Source of the DNA: TMED13 sp042090305 | Lineage (GTDB): Bacteria; Pseudomonadota; Alphaproteobacteria; Methylaequorales; Methylaequoraceae | Length of the DNA: 32,701 nucleotides | NCBI GenBank assembly: GCA_042090305.1 | Contig: JBELJQ010000019.1 | Location: 1-32,701 of the forward strand | Reading direction: 5' to 3' | Translations under genes and position numbers: made by a program | The notes under the pieces: model-generated | Told to the model about the DNA's origin: nothing | Databases searched by the model: none | The model's input: only the letters and a program-made list of their open reading frames with translations | Shown here: positions 24,872-32,646 of the stretch, piece after piece | Layout: the number at the start of each line of letters is the position of its first letter | Position numbering within the stretch: position 1 is the first letter of the stretch

Positions 24872-26905
24872 TTATTTTCTAATTATTTGACTTGAACATG
24901 ACGACATTACAGGAGAATTTCTACTGACAGAGTCTGTCATGTAAAAATTTTCTACACTTGATTTAATTATATCCTTGTTAAATTTATTTGAATTACTTTT
25001 TATGACCGGAATTTTATGATGTATAGGATGGTTGATTTTAGATAAATGTGGCACAGAATTATACATTAAATTTCTTAACTCAATAAAATTATGATAACCA
25101 GTATCAACATTCAAATTAGATGCAAGATTTTTGAAAAAGTCCCATGCATTTTTCACTCCAGAAATTGGTGCTTTGATTTGTCTGCTAATTTGAGGTCTTC
25201 CTTCAAGATTTACATATAAACCCTCTTTTTCTGTAAAACATGATGTTGGGATGACTAAATTTGCTCTGTTGATTGCCCTATCACCATGATGTCCTTGATA
25301 AATAACAAATGTTTTATCTGGTATTTTATTAAAATCCAGCTCATCAGTATTAAACAAATATAGAACTTCATATTTGCCCTGATAAATATTAGAAATATAG
25401 TTTTTATTTAAGTTTTTAGTATTATAAAAACCTAAATCCAGTGCACCTACTCTTCCAGAATGATTTTGTAATATGTTAAAACCGTTCCAATTCTGGTCTA
25501 ACTTTAATTTATTATATGTTTTAAGGATGAAATGAAATAAATCTTTACCGTTTTCAGTCGAAAGTGGACCCTGACCAATTATAAAAAGAGGCTTTCTTGA
25601 TTTCCTCAGGATTTTTGTAAATTTTTCATTCTTTAAACTTAAAATAGATTTAAAATCATCTCCTACATTGATAGCATTAAGATTAGATGAATCAATCTTA
25701 CCAAAGTTTAATATATTATATTTAGGTATATCCTTCGACCTTTGTCTAATTCTTGCATTGATTAAAGGTGATTCCTTTCTTAAGTCCGTTCCAATTAATA
25801 TGCACATATCCGAATCATCTACGCCTGATATCCTACTATTAAATAAATATGAAAACCTTTTATTTGGAATGAAAAAGGACCTATCCTGTCTGCAGTCATA
25901 ATTTTTAAAACCAATTGAATCCAACAACAATTTGAAAGAAAAGATCGATTCACAATCCAGTGTATTTCCTACTAATGAAAAAAATTTATTATTGCTTGTA
26001 TTTTCAATTTTATTTTTTAAAACATCTACTGCTTTTTCTTCAGATATTTCAGAGAATCGAGATTTGGTATCTCTAAAATAATATCTGTCCAGTCTTTGAT
26101 GATTTAGTCCATCATAAGCAAACCTTGTTTTATCGGAGATCCATTCCTGATTAATATCTTCATTTATTCTTGGTAAAACTCTTAAAACTTTATCACCTTT
26201 TGAGTCTACTCTAATGTTACTACCCAAGGCATCAAAAACATCAATACTATCCGTCTTTTTTAACTCCCAAGGTCTGGCTACAAATGCATATGGTTTAGAA
26301 GTTAATGCACCAACTGGACATAAGTCGATTACATTCCCAGAAAGTTCTGAGTCGATATTCTTTTCTAAAAAGCTTGTAATTTCTGTATCCTCTCCTCTGC
26401 CCAGAGCTCCAAGTTGAAAATTTCCTGCTACTTCCTCATTAAATCTTATGCATCTTGTACAATGGATACATCTGGTCATATGAGTTTTAATTAAAGGACC
26501 AAGATTTTTATTTGTAACTGCTCTTTTACTCTCATTAAAACGGCTAAACCCTTTACCGTAAGCCATTGCTTGGTCTTGTAAGTCACACTCTCCACCTTGA
26601 TCGCAAATTGGACAGTCTAATGGATGGTTTATTAGTAAAAATTCCATTACACCATTACGAGCTTTTTCAACTAATTCGGTATTTGTCTTAATATTCATTC
26701 CGTCTGCTACGGGCATAGCACATGATGCAACAGGCTTTACAGAATTCTCCATTTCAACCAAGCACATTCTACAATTCCCTGCAATGGATAATCTTTCGTG
26801 ATAGCAAAATCTTGGTATTTCAACACCTGCCTCTTCACAAGCCTGCAGTACCGTGATTCCACTGTCTACCTCAAAAGTTTTATTGTCTATAGTTAACTTT
26901 ACCAT
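24872..26905 (-). CDS. nuoG: NADH-quinone oxidoreductase subunit G
   Basis: Large iron-sulfur subunit of the peripheral arm, 677 aa. The N-terminal ferredoxin-like domain has 2Fe-2S ligands C34, C45, C48 and C62. The next domain has HPLDCPICDQGGEC (H94, C98, C101, C107) for a His-ligated 4Fe-4S cluster. C146, C149, C152 and C196 bind a further 4Fe-4S cluster. The remaining two thirds is a molybdopterin-oxidoreductase-like domain without cofactor, ending in an FYMTDSVSRNSPVMSSCS tail like that of alphaproteobacterial NuoG. The N7 cluster motif of E. coli NuoG is not evident. The ATG at 26905 lies 1 nt after the nuoF stop. Confidence 0.97.
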   Translation of the reverse strand: MVKLTIDNKTFEVDSGITVLQACEEAGVEIPRFCYHERLSIAGNCRMCLVEMENSVKPVASCAMPVADGMNIKTNTELVEKARNGVMEFLLINHPLDCPICDQGGECDLQDQAMAYGKGFSRFNESKRAVTNKNLGPLIKTHMTRCIHCTRCIRFNEEVAGNFQLGALGRGEDTEITSFLEKNIDSELSGNVIDLCPVGALTSKPYAFVARPWELKKTDSIDVFDALGSNIRVDSKGDKVLRVLPRINEDINQEWISDKTRFAYDGLNHQRLDRYYFRDTKSRFSEISEEKAVDVLKNKIENTSNNKFFSLVGNTLDCESIFSFKLLLDSIGFKNYDCRQDRSFFIPNKRFSYLFNSRISGVDDSDMCILIGTDLRKESPLINARIRQRSKDIPKYNILNFGKIDSSNLNAINVGDDFKSILSLKNEKFTKILRKSRKPLFIIGQGPLSTENGKDLFHFILKTYNKLKLDQNWNGFNILQNHSGRVGALDLGFYNTKNLNKNYISNIYQGKYEVLYLFNTDELDFNKIPDKTFVIYQGHHGDRAINRANLVIPTSCFTEKEGLYVNLEGRPQISRQIKAPISGVKNAWDFFKNLASNLNVDTGYHNFIELRNLMYNSVPHLSKINHPIHHKIPVIKSNSNKFNKDIIKSSVENFYMTDSVSRNSPVMSSCSSQIIRK

Positions 26906-26906
26906 A

Positions 26907-28178
26907 TCAGGCTACATTTTTCTTTTTTTCAATTCTGTTAATAATTTGTTGTTTAAAATTCTTAAGTAGACCTTGAATTGGCCATGCTGCTGCATCGCCA
27001 AGTGCACATATTGTGTGTCCTTCAATCTGCTTTGTAACCTCCTCTAGGAGTTCAATCTCTTCAAAAGTACATCTATTTTCAACTACCTTTTTCATCATTC
27101 TCATAATCCACCCTGTACCTTCTCTGCATGGGGTACATTGTCCACAAGACTCGTGATGATAGAACTCAGATAATCTTGCGATAGACGAAATAATATCTGT
27201 TTGTTTATTAATGACTATTATACCTCCAGTTCCCAAAGCAGAACCAGCGTCCTTAAGTGAATCAAAATCCATTAGAACATGTTCACATTTATCTTTGGTT
27301 ATTAATGGAACTGACGAACCACCTGGAATTACCGCAAGTAAATTATTCCAGCCTCCAATGACATCACCTGCATACTTCTGAATTAGATATTTTAAAGGAA
27401 CGCCAAGTTCTTCTTCAACATTGCAAGGCTTGTTAACTTGACCCGAAATACAGAAAATTTTTGAACCGGTGTTGTTTTTCTTTCCCAATGCTGTAAACCA
27501 TTTCGCTCCTTTTTTTAATATAGTTGGTATCACGGCTATAGTCTCAACGTTATTGACCGTTGTTGGTTTCCCATAAAGACCAACGTTGGCTGGGAATGGT
27601 GGTTTTAGCCTTGGTTGACCCTTTTTCCCCTCTAAACTCTCAATTAAAGCAGTTTCCTCACCACATACATAGGCACCTGAACCTAGATGAACATAGATAT
27701 CAAAATCGACACCTGTTCCGAATACATTTTTTCCTAAATATTTTTTTTTGTATGCTTCATCTATAGCATTTTGAAGAATTTTAGACTCATTATAAAACTC
27801 TCCCCTTATATATATATAGCATTTTGTTGCACCTATAGCATAACTAGACAGTAAACACCCTTCGATAAGTTTGTGAGGTTCATTTCTAATGATATCTCTA
27901 TCTTTACAAGTACCGGGTTCACCCTCGTCAGCATTTATAACAAGATAGTGCTGTTTAGAGAAATCTTTGGGCATAAAATCCCATTTCATTCCAGTGGCAA
28001 ATCCTGCACCTCCTCTTCCCCTTAAGCCTGATTCTTTAACTATATTAATGATTTCTTGTCTACTTTTTTTCAGAAGCTTTCTTGTATCTTTCCAATCTCC
28101 ACTTGAAATTGCAGTATTTATATCAGGTTTTCTCTGACCATAAAGGTTTGTAAAAATTATATCCGATTTTTTTATCAT
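26907..28178 (-). CDS. nuoF: NADH-quinone oxidoreductase subunit F (FMN- and NADH-binding)
   Basis: Entry point for electrons into complex I; binds NADH, FMN and the N3 4Fe-4S cluster. Length is 423 aa. GLRGRGGAGFATGMKWDF is the nucleotide/FMN-binding glycine motif. INADEGEPGTCKDRDI and GAYVCGEETALIESLEGKKG are family signatures. The cluster ligands are C345, C348 and C351 (ESCGQCTPCREG) plus C391 (HTICALGD). A short Lys-rich tail ends the protein. The ATG at 28178 lies 3 nt after the nuoE stop. Confidence 0.98.
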   Translation of the reverse strand: MIKKSDIIFTNLYGQRKPDINTAISSGDWKDTRKLLKKSRQEIINIVKESGLRGRGGAGFATGMKWDFMPKDFSKQHYLVINADEGEPGTCKDRDIIRNEPHKLIEGCLLSSYAIGATKCYIYIRGEFYNESKILQNAIDEAYKKKYLGKNVFGTGVDFDIYVHLGSGAYVCGEETALIESLEGKKGQPRLKPPFPANVGLYGKPTTVNNVETIAVIPTILKKGAKWFTALGKKNNTGSKIFCISGQVNKPCNVEEELGVPLKYLIQKYAGDVIGGWNNLLAVIPGGSSVPLITKDKCEHVLMDFDSLKDAGSALGTGGIIVINKQTDIISSIARLSEFYHHESCGQCTPCREGTGWIMRMMKKVVENRCTFEEIELLEEVTKQIEGHTICALGDAAAWPIQGLLKNFKQQIINRIEKKKNVA

Positions 28179-28181
28179 TAA

Positions 28182-28775
28182 TTATCCTTTCAAAGGTTCC
28201 GAGCCTTTTCTTTTACTCTGAGGCCCAATTGAAGATTTTTTCCCTTGTTTAAAATTATTTATTAGCAAATTAAATGTTTTTGAATCAAGATCTTCATAAT
28301 AATCATCATTTATTTTAACTACTGGAGCATTCACACATGCACCAAGACATTCAACTCTATTTAATGAAAATTTTGAATCATTTGACATTTCTCCCACTCC
28401 AATACCAAGATTTTTTTCACACACCTGCAAGATACTGTCCGAACCTCTTAACATACATGGTGTTGTCGTACATATCTCAATGTGAAACTCACCTACAGGT
28501 GATAAATTGTACATGGTATAAAAAGTTGCAATTTCAAGTACCTTTATCTCAGGAACTTTCAAAAAACTTGCTACGTACTCGATTGCTTTTTTAGGAACCC
28601 AACCACTATTTTGATTCTGTGCAATCATAAGTAATGGCATAATTGAGCTTTCTGGATAATTTGATGGATATATCGATTTAATTGCGTTAGCTTTTTCAGC
28701 ATTTGCTTTCGTAAATTTAAATTCCTTTGGTTGAATAGAATCCGGAGCAATTTTTCTAAAAGTATTTTGACTCAT
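28182..28775 (-). CDS. nuoE: NADH-quinone oxidoreductase subunit E (2Fe-2S)
   Basis: 24-kDa-type subunit carrying the 2Fe-2S cluster N1a beside NuoF. Length is 197 aa. A helical N-terminal domain (IYPSNYPESSIMPLLMIAQ, then EVASFL-like helix and EIATFYTMYN) precedes the thioredoxin-like cluster domain with ligands C102, C107, C143 and C147. The last ~25 residues form a basic tail (KKSSIGPQSKRKGS) beyond the fold, which E. coli NuoE lacks. The ATG at 28775 overlaps the nuoD stop (ATGA). Confidence 0.97.
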   Translation of the reverse strand: MSQNTFRKIAPDSIQPKEFKFTKANAEKANAIKSIYPSNYPESSIMPLLMIAQNQNSGWVPKKAIEYVASFLKVPEIKVLEIATFYTMYNLSPVGEFHIEICTTTPCMLRGSDSILQVCEKNLGIGVGEMSNDSKFSLNRVECLGACVNAPVVKINDDYYEDLDSKTFNLLINNFKQGKKSSIGPQSKRKGSEPLKG

Positions 28776-29944
28776 CTGTCAATTTCTCCAAACACAATAT
28801 CTAGACTTCCTATAATAGCAACGAGATCGGCTAACATGTGTCCTTTTGATAAAAACTCTGTTGCTTGTAAATAAGGAAAGCCTGGTGCTCTTATTTTACA
28901 TCTATATGGTTTGTTTGTTCCGTCAGATATAAGATATACCCCAAACTCACCTTTAGGAGCTTCGACAGCAGTGTATGTTTCACCTTTAGGAACATGGAAC
29001 CCTTCTGTAAAGAGTTTGAAATGATTAATTAATGATTCCATTGAAGATTTCATTACATCTCTTTTTGGTGGAACAATTCTAGGATCATTGGATATACAAT
29101 TTCCATCTGGAATATTTTTCAAACATTGCTGGATTATCAGCAAAGACTGTCTCATCTCTTCTATTCTAACTAAAAACCTCTCATAGCAATCACCATTGGT
29201 TCCAACTGGAACTTTGAATTCAATCTCATCATAACAATCGTATGGTTGATTTTTTCTAAGATCCCAGTTCAGACCGCTAGCTCTGATACATGGACCAGTA
29301 AATCCATAATTTAATGCATCTTGTTCTGAAATCTTTCCAATATCAACAGTTCTTTGTCTAAAAATTCTATTAGATTCAAGAAGTTTTTCGAGATCATCGA
29401 TGTGTTTTGGAAAAATATCACAAAAATTTCTGATGTCTTTATCTAATCCATCTGGTAAGTCTCTATGAACACCTCCTGGCCTAAAATAGGCTGAATGAAG
29501 TCTTGAACCAGAAACTCTTTCATAAAACTCCATCATTATCTCTCTATCTTCAAACAACCATAGAAAGGGAGTCATTGCACCAACATCTAAAGCAAATGTA
29601 GTAATATTAAGGATGTGATTAAGTATTCTGGTTATTTCAGAGAATAAAACTCTAATATATTGCCCTCTTTTTGGAACTTCAATGTCTAATAGCTTTTCAA
29701 TTGCTAAGGCAAATGCGTGTTCTTGACACATTGGAGAAACATAGTCTAATCTATCGAAATAGGGTAAAGCTTGAATGTAAGTTTTATTCTCAATCAACTT
29801 TTCCGTTCCTCTGTGTAAGAGTCCGATGTGAGGATCTGCTCTTTCTACAACTTCACCGTCTAACTCAAGTATCAATCGCAGCACACCATGAGCTGCAGGG
29901 TGCTGAGGACCAAAGTTCATTACGTAATTCTCTTTTTTATTCAT
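28772..29944 (-). CDS. nuoD: NADH-quinone oxidoreductase subunit D
   Basis: 49-kDa-type subunit forming the quinone-reduction site with NuoB. Length is 390 aa, a stand-alone NuoD as in alphaproteobacteria and mitochondria and unlike the NuoCD fusion of E. coli. FGPQHPAAHGVLRL at 11-24 carries the quinone-site His residues. Other marks are GLLHRGTEKL, YFDRLDYVSPMCQEHAF, SGSRLHSAYFRPGGVHRDLP, and the C-terminal APGFPYLQATEFLSKGHMLAD and GSLDIVFGEIDR. The ATG at 29944 overlaps the nuoC end by 8 nt. Confidence 0.98.
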   Translation of the reverse strand: MNKKENYVMNFGPQHPAAHGVLRLILELDGEVVERADPHIGLLHRGTEKLIENKTYIQALPYFDRLDYVSPMCQEHAFALAIEKLLDIEVPKRGQYIRVLFSEITRILNHILNITTFALDVGAMTPFLWLFEDREIMMEFYERVSGSRLHSAYFRPGGVHRDLPDGLDKDIRNFCDIFPKHIDDLEKLLESNRIFRQRTVDIGKISEQDALNYGFTGPCIRASGLNWDLRKNQPYDCYDEIEFKVPVGTNGDCYERFLVRIEEMRQSLLIIQQCLKNIPDGNCISNDPRIVPPKRDVMKSSMESLINHFKLFTEGFHVPKGETYTAVEAPKGEFGVYLISDGTNKPYRCKIRAPGFPYLQATEFLSKGHMLADLVAIIGSLDIVFGEIDR

Positions 29945-30560
29945 TTTCAGTTTTCACTTTTTCATCGCCAGGCAAATAATTACTCATACCTTCCCATGGA
30001 CTGAGGTTATCAAAGTTTCTATAAGCTTGATCTAGTTTAACAGGTTCTGAAATTACTTTATTCAATTCTTCATCATATCTTACTTGTGTAAAACCAGTTA
30101 AAGGGAAATCTTTTCTTAACGGATGACCCTCAAAATCGTAATCAGTCAATAACCTTCTCAAATCTGGGTGTTCACTGAATTTTATACCGAATAAGTCCCA
30201 AATTTCTCTTTCATACCAATTAGCTGCACTAAAAATATCGCATATCGATGATACAGATTCTTGTTCATTTACTTTAAGCTTAATTTTAATTCTAAAGTTT
30301 TTTGTTACACTTAGTAAATTATATACAACAGTAAACCTTTTACTTTCATTAGGATAATCAATAGCAGTAATATCAATCAAGGTATCTAGGTAAAAAGATG
30401 GATTATCTTTTAAAAATAGTATGATTTTTTTACAATCATTATTTGAGCATGATATTGAAATTTCATTCTTTCTCACTAAAATCTTGAATTTACAGAAAGT
30501 AAGTAAGCTTTTTATAAGCTCGGCTATCTCAGAAACAAATTTTTTATTTGGATAAATCAT
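29937..30560 (-). CDS. nuoC: NADH-quinone oxidoreductase subunit C
   Basis: 30-kDa-type peripheral-arm subunit with a structural role beside NuoD. Length is 207 aa. The conserved C-terminal block is clear: NWYEREIWDLFGIKFSEHPD, then RRLLTDYDFEGHPLRKDFPL. The N-terminal ~60 residues are poorly conserved, as is usual. The ATG at 30560 overlaps the nuoB stop (ATGA, 4 nt). Confidence 0.97.
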   Translation of the reverse strand: MIYPNKKFVSEIAELIKSLLTFCKFKILVRKNEISISCSNNDCKKIILFLKDNPSFYLDTLIDITAIDYPNESKRFTVVYNLLSVTKNFRIKIKLKVNEQESVSSICDIFSAANWYEREIWDLFGIKFSEHPDLRRLLTDYDFEGHPLRKDFPLTGFTQVRYDEELNKVISEPVKLDQAYRNFDNLSPWEGMSNYLPGDEKVKTENE

Positions 30561-31072
30561 GTTCTATAGATTTTATTATCTCTCATTATTTTTTTTTGTA
30601 ATTGCAGTATTCCATAAAGTAAAGCCTCTGCTGTTGGAGGGCATCCTGGAACATAAATATCAACAGGTACAATCTTATCACAACCTCTGACTACAGAATA
30701 TGAATAATGATAATATCCCCCTCCATTAGCGCAACTACCCATTGATATAACCCATCTTGGTTCGGGCATTTGGTCATATACCTTTCTTAAAGCTGGTGCC
30801 ATCTTGTTGGTTAGAGTGCCTGCAACAATCATCACATCAGATTGACGTGGACTGGGTCTAAAAACAATACCAAATCTATCGAAATCATACTTGCTTGCAG
30901 CAGATTGCATCATTTCGACAGCACAACAAGCTAAGCCAAAGCTCATAGGCCACAAAGAACCTGACCTGGCCCAATTAAGTAGATCATTGAACTTTGTGAT
31001 AAGAAAGCCATTTGAGCTTATTTTTTTATTTAACTCATCAAAATCATTAGCTGTAATTTTCTTTAACTCCAA
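30557..31072 (-). CDS. nuoB: NADH-quinone oxidoreductase subunit B (N2 cluster)
   Basis: Carries cluster N2, the last iron-sulfur cluster before quinone. Ligands are LACCAVEM (tandem Cys 49/50 from the chosen start), MGSCANGGGYYHYSYS (C114) and PVDIYVPGCPPTAEALLYG (C144). I place the start at TTG 31072: a strong AAGGAG lies 7 nt upstream (31080-31085) and the product is 171 aa. An ATG seven codons earlier (31093) is the alternative; it has no SD and would enlarge the overlap with nuoA from 10 to 31 nt. Either way the N-terminal part before FLITKFNDLLNWARSGSLWPM is short and variable in the family. Confidence 0.96.
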   Translation of the reverse strand: MELKKITANDFDELNKKISSNGFLITKFNDLLNWARSGSLWPMSFGLACCAVEMMQSAASKYDFDRFGIVFRPSPRQSDVMIVAGTLTNKMAPALRKVYDQMPEPRWVISMGSCANGGGYYHYSYSVVRGCDKIVPVDIYVPGCPPTAEALLYGILQLQKKIMRDNKIYRT

Positions 31073-31416
31073 TCTAAAGCTCCTTTCATCCATTCGTAGA
31101 TAAACCCGATAGTTAAGACTAATAAAAAAAACATCATTGATAAAAAACCAAACAAATCCAGTTGGTCAAAAGCTATTGCCCATGGAAATAGAAAGATTAT
31201 CTCTAAATCAAAAATTATAAAGAGGATTGCAACAAGATAAAACTTAACCTCAAATTTACTTCTAGAGTCTTGGAATGGTTCAAATCCACATTCGTAAGTG
31301 GATACTTTTTCTTTATAAGAATTATTCTTGCCAAGTATGAGAGAAAAAGTAATGGCGCCAACTGAAACGCCAATGGCCATTATCAAAAAAATCAAAATTG
31401 GTAAATATTCAATCAT
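31063..31416 (-). CDS. nuoA: NADH-quinone oxidoreductase subunit A
   Basis: First gene of the complex I series. It is a 117-aa membrane subunit with three helices (about 5-28, 60-80, 88-110). Conserved features: the YECGFEPF loop (41-48), which borders the quinone site, KFEVKFYLVAILFIIFDLEI with acidic D70 and E72 in the membrane, and the WMKGALDW C-terminus. The ATG at 31416 has no obvious Shine-Dalgarno. A promoter-like pair lies just upstream, so the mRNA may have little or no leader. Its last codons contain the nuoB ribosome-binding site. Confidence 0.97.
   Translation of the reverse strand: MIEYLPILIFLIMAIGVSVGAITFSLILGKNNSYKEKVSTYECGFEPFQDSRSKFEVKFYLVAILFIIFDLEIIFLFPWAIAFDQLDLFGFLSMMFFLLVLTIGFIYEWMKGALDWS
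31080..31085 (-). promoter_or_regulatory. Strong Shine-Dalgarno AAGGAG inside the end of nuoA
   Basis: Minus-strand AAGGAG, 7 nt before TTG 31072, is the best ribosome-binding site that I noticed in the window. It favours the TTG as the nuoB start over the SD-less ATG at 31093. Confidence 0.7.
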
Positions 31417-31423
31417 AACGTAA

Positions 31424-31453
31424 TTTATATAGTATTTAATATAAAAATTTCAT
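31424..31453 (-). promoter_or_regulatory. Possible sigma-70-type promoter for the nuo operon
   Basis: On the minus strand ATGAAA (31453-31448) and TATAAA (31429-31424) are separated by 18 bp, and TATAAA ends 7 nt before the nuoA ATG. This would start transcription at or next to the start codon, which fits the missing Shine-Dalgarno. The region is so AT-rich that chance matches are likely. Confidence 0.3.
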
Positions 31454-32569
31454 TTATTTATTAACTATTTCTCTAACCCTTTCAATACTCTCCTTAAAAA
31501 GAGGATAACTTTTACTTTCTGGGAGCATATCATTTTTTACAGATCTAATAGTATTTGATAAAAAATCACATCCGACCTTCTTTTCATTTCCTCTTACATG
31601 ATACCAAAGTCCACCCTCACCAACTTTACAATGAGAAGTCTTATCGATAAAAACATGGTCTAAAATTATTACCTTAGCGTTAAATCCGAGAGATCTTAAT
31701 ACATTTAAGGCTAAAGGAACATTTAATAGTGGAACTTCATAAACCTTAGCAGAAGAAGAAATAATTATAGTCTCATTACTGCCTAAAAGACCTTTCTTTG
31801 AATATGGAACGATTATAAAAATTTCGTTTCCAGATTTATTTGAAACTGTACCTCCCAAAACTGAAAACGCTAAAAGTTTTGATTCTGCAACATCTGCAAT
31901 ACTTACTTGAGAACCTTCTCCGAAAAATAAATTTCTTACTTCATTAGGCAATAGTGATTCTATAATATTTTGTTGATAGCCATAATCATCATATAATAAT
32001 TGTATTGCAGCATCTAAATTCATAGGCGCAGGAACAACTTGCGACCTAATAAAATCTTGAGCGATATTATTTTCCTTATTTACTGCGCTTGCATATAGTC
32101 TTAATATTCTGTGATATGGTATTTCATAATAACCAATAATTTGATCACCATATAATGAGAAAAATTCACATTTTTCCGGGTGTTTTAAAAAAACCTTTGA
32201 AGATCTATTAATCAATGCTGATAATGTTGATCCTCCAAGAGTAACAAACTTGTCAATATCCATAAAAACAGATTCTGAGTCTTCAAGCTGATTTGCATAA
32301 AATCTTATAGATTTTTGGGCAACTTCTTCATCCGTAAGCGGGGGTTGATCCTCAAGTTCTTTCGCCATTGGGTTGAACTTTCTGAGTTTTTTATTTAAAA
32401 GCTTTATTAGGTCTGAGTCTGGAGATAATCTACACTCATCCTCAACTTCAGCATCTGCATTTCCTGGAACTTGGAAATCAATGTCATCGTCATCAACTGG
32501 ATCGAGGTTTACCTGCGACTTAACACTAACAAAAAGACCTAAAATCAAAATCATTATAATTTTAAACAT
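31454..32569 (-). CDS. Predicted secreted (periplasmic) protein of unknown function
   Basis: I do not recognise this 371-aa protein. It begins with a clear signal peptide (residues 1-18, hydrophobic IIMILILGLFVSV, cleavage probably near S18/Q19), with no lipobox Cys. An acidic segment follows (VDDDDIDF at 25-32). The body is mixed alpha/beta with hydrophobic strands such as GNEIFIIVPYS and NETIIISSS and a later NAKVIILDHVFID. There are four Cys (46, 134, 314, 334), an even number that would allow two disulfides. No transmembrane helix follows the signal and no catalytic motif stands out. ATG 32569 has AAGG a few bases upstream. It lies between tRNA-Asp and nuoA, 37 bp before nuoA, and may share a transcript with nuo. 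Base composition resembles its neighbours, so there is no sign of transfer. Confidence 0.85.
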   Translation of the reverse strand: MFKIIMILILGLFVSVKSQVNLDPVDDDDIDFQVPGNADAEVEDECRLSPDSDLIKLLNKKLRKFNPMAKELEDQPPLTDEEVAQKSIRFYANQLEDSESVFMDIDKFVTLGGSTLSALINRSSKVFLKHPEKCEFFSLYGDQIIGYYEIPYHRILRLYASAVNKENNIAQDFIRSQVVPAPMNLDAAIQLLYDDYGYQQNIIESLLPNEVRNLFFGEGSQVSIADVAESKLLAFSVLGGTVSNKSGNEIFIIVPYSKKGLLGSNETIIISSSAKVYEVPLLNVPLALNVLRSLGFNAKVIILDHVFIDKTSHCKVGEGGLWYHVRGNEKKVGCDFLSNTIRSVKNDMLPESKSYPLFKESIERVREIVNK

Positions 32570-32595
32570 ATACCTTATTTATATATGAATTTTAA

Positions 32596-32610
32596 ATATA
32601 TATATATATA
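32596..32610. repeat. Short TA dinucleotide run
   Basis: About seven TA units in the AT-only gap between the tRNA and the secreted-protein gene. It is probably part of the promoter region of that gene, but because the gap is nearly all A and T I cannot assign -10 and -35 boxes with confidence. Confidence 0.4.
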
Positions 32611-32623
32611 CAAAAATTATAAT

Positions 32624-32646
32624 TTTAGAAAATTAAATTCTCTAAA
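32624..32646 (-). terminator. Weak hairpin directly after tRNA-Asp, possible terminator or processing signal
   Basis: On the minus strand, TTTAGAGAAT (32646-32637) pairs with ATTTTCTAAA (32633-32624) around a 3-nt loop. This gives ten pairs, one of them G-U. The stem is nearly all A-T and is followed by ATTATAATTTTT, an imperfect U-tract, so intrinsic termination would be inefficient. It starts immediately after the encoded CCA, where 3' trimming or termination is expected. Confidence 0.35.

Noticed and set aside
29671..29979. Plus-strand open frame of 102 aa opposite nuoD
   Set aside because: It lies fully opposite highly conserved nuoD/nuoC coding sequence and shows no RBS or recognisable motif. 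Other plus-strand frames (for example 12354-12638, 2435-2668, 8095-8379) were rejected for the same reason.
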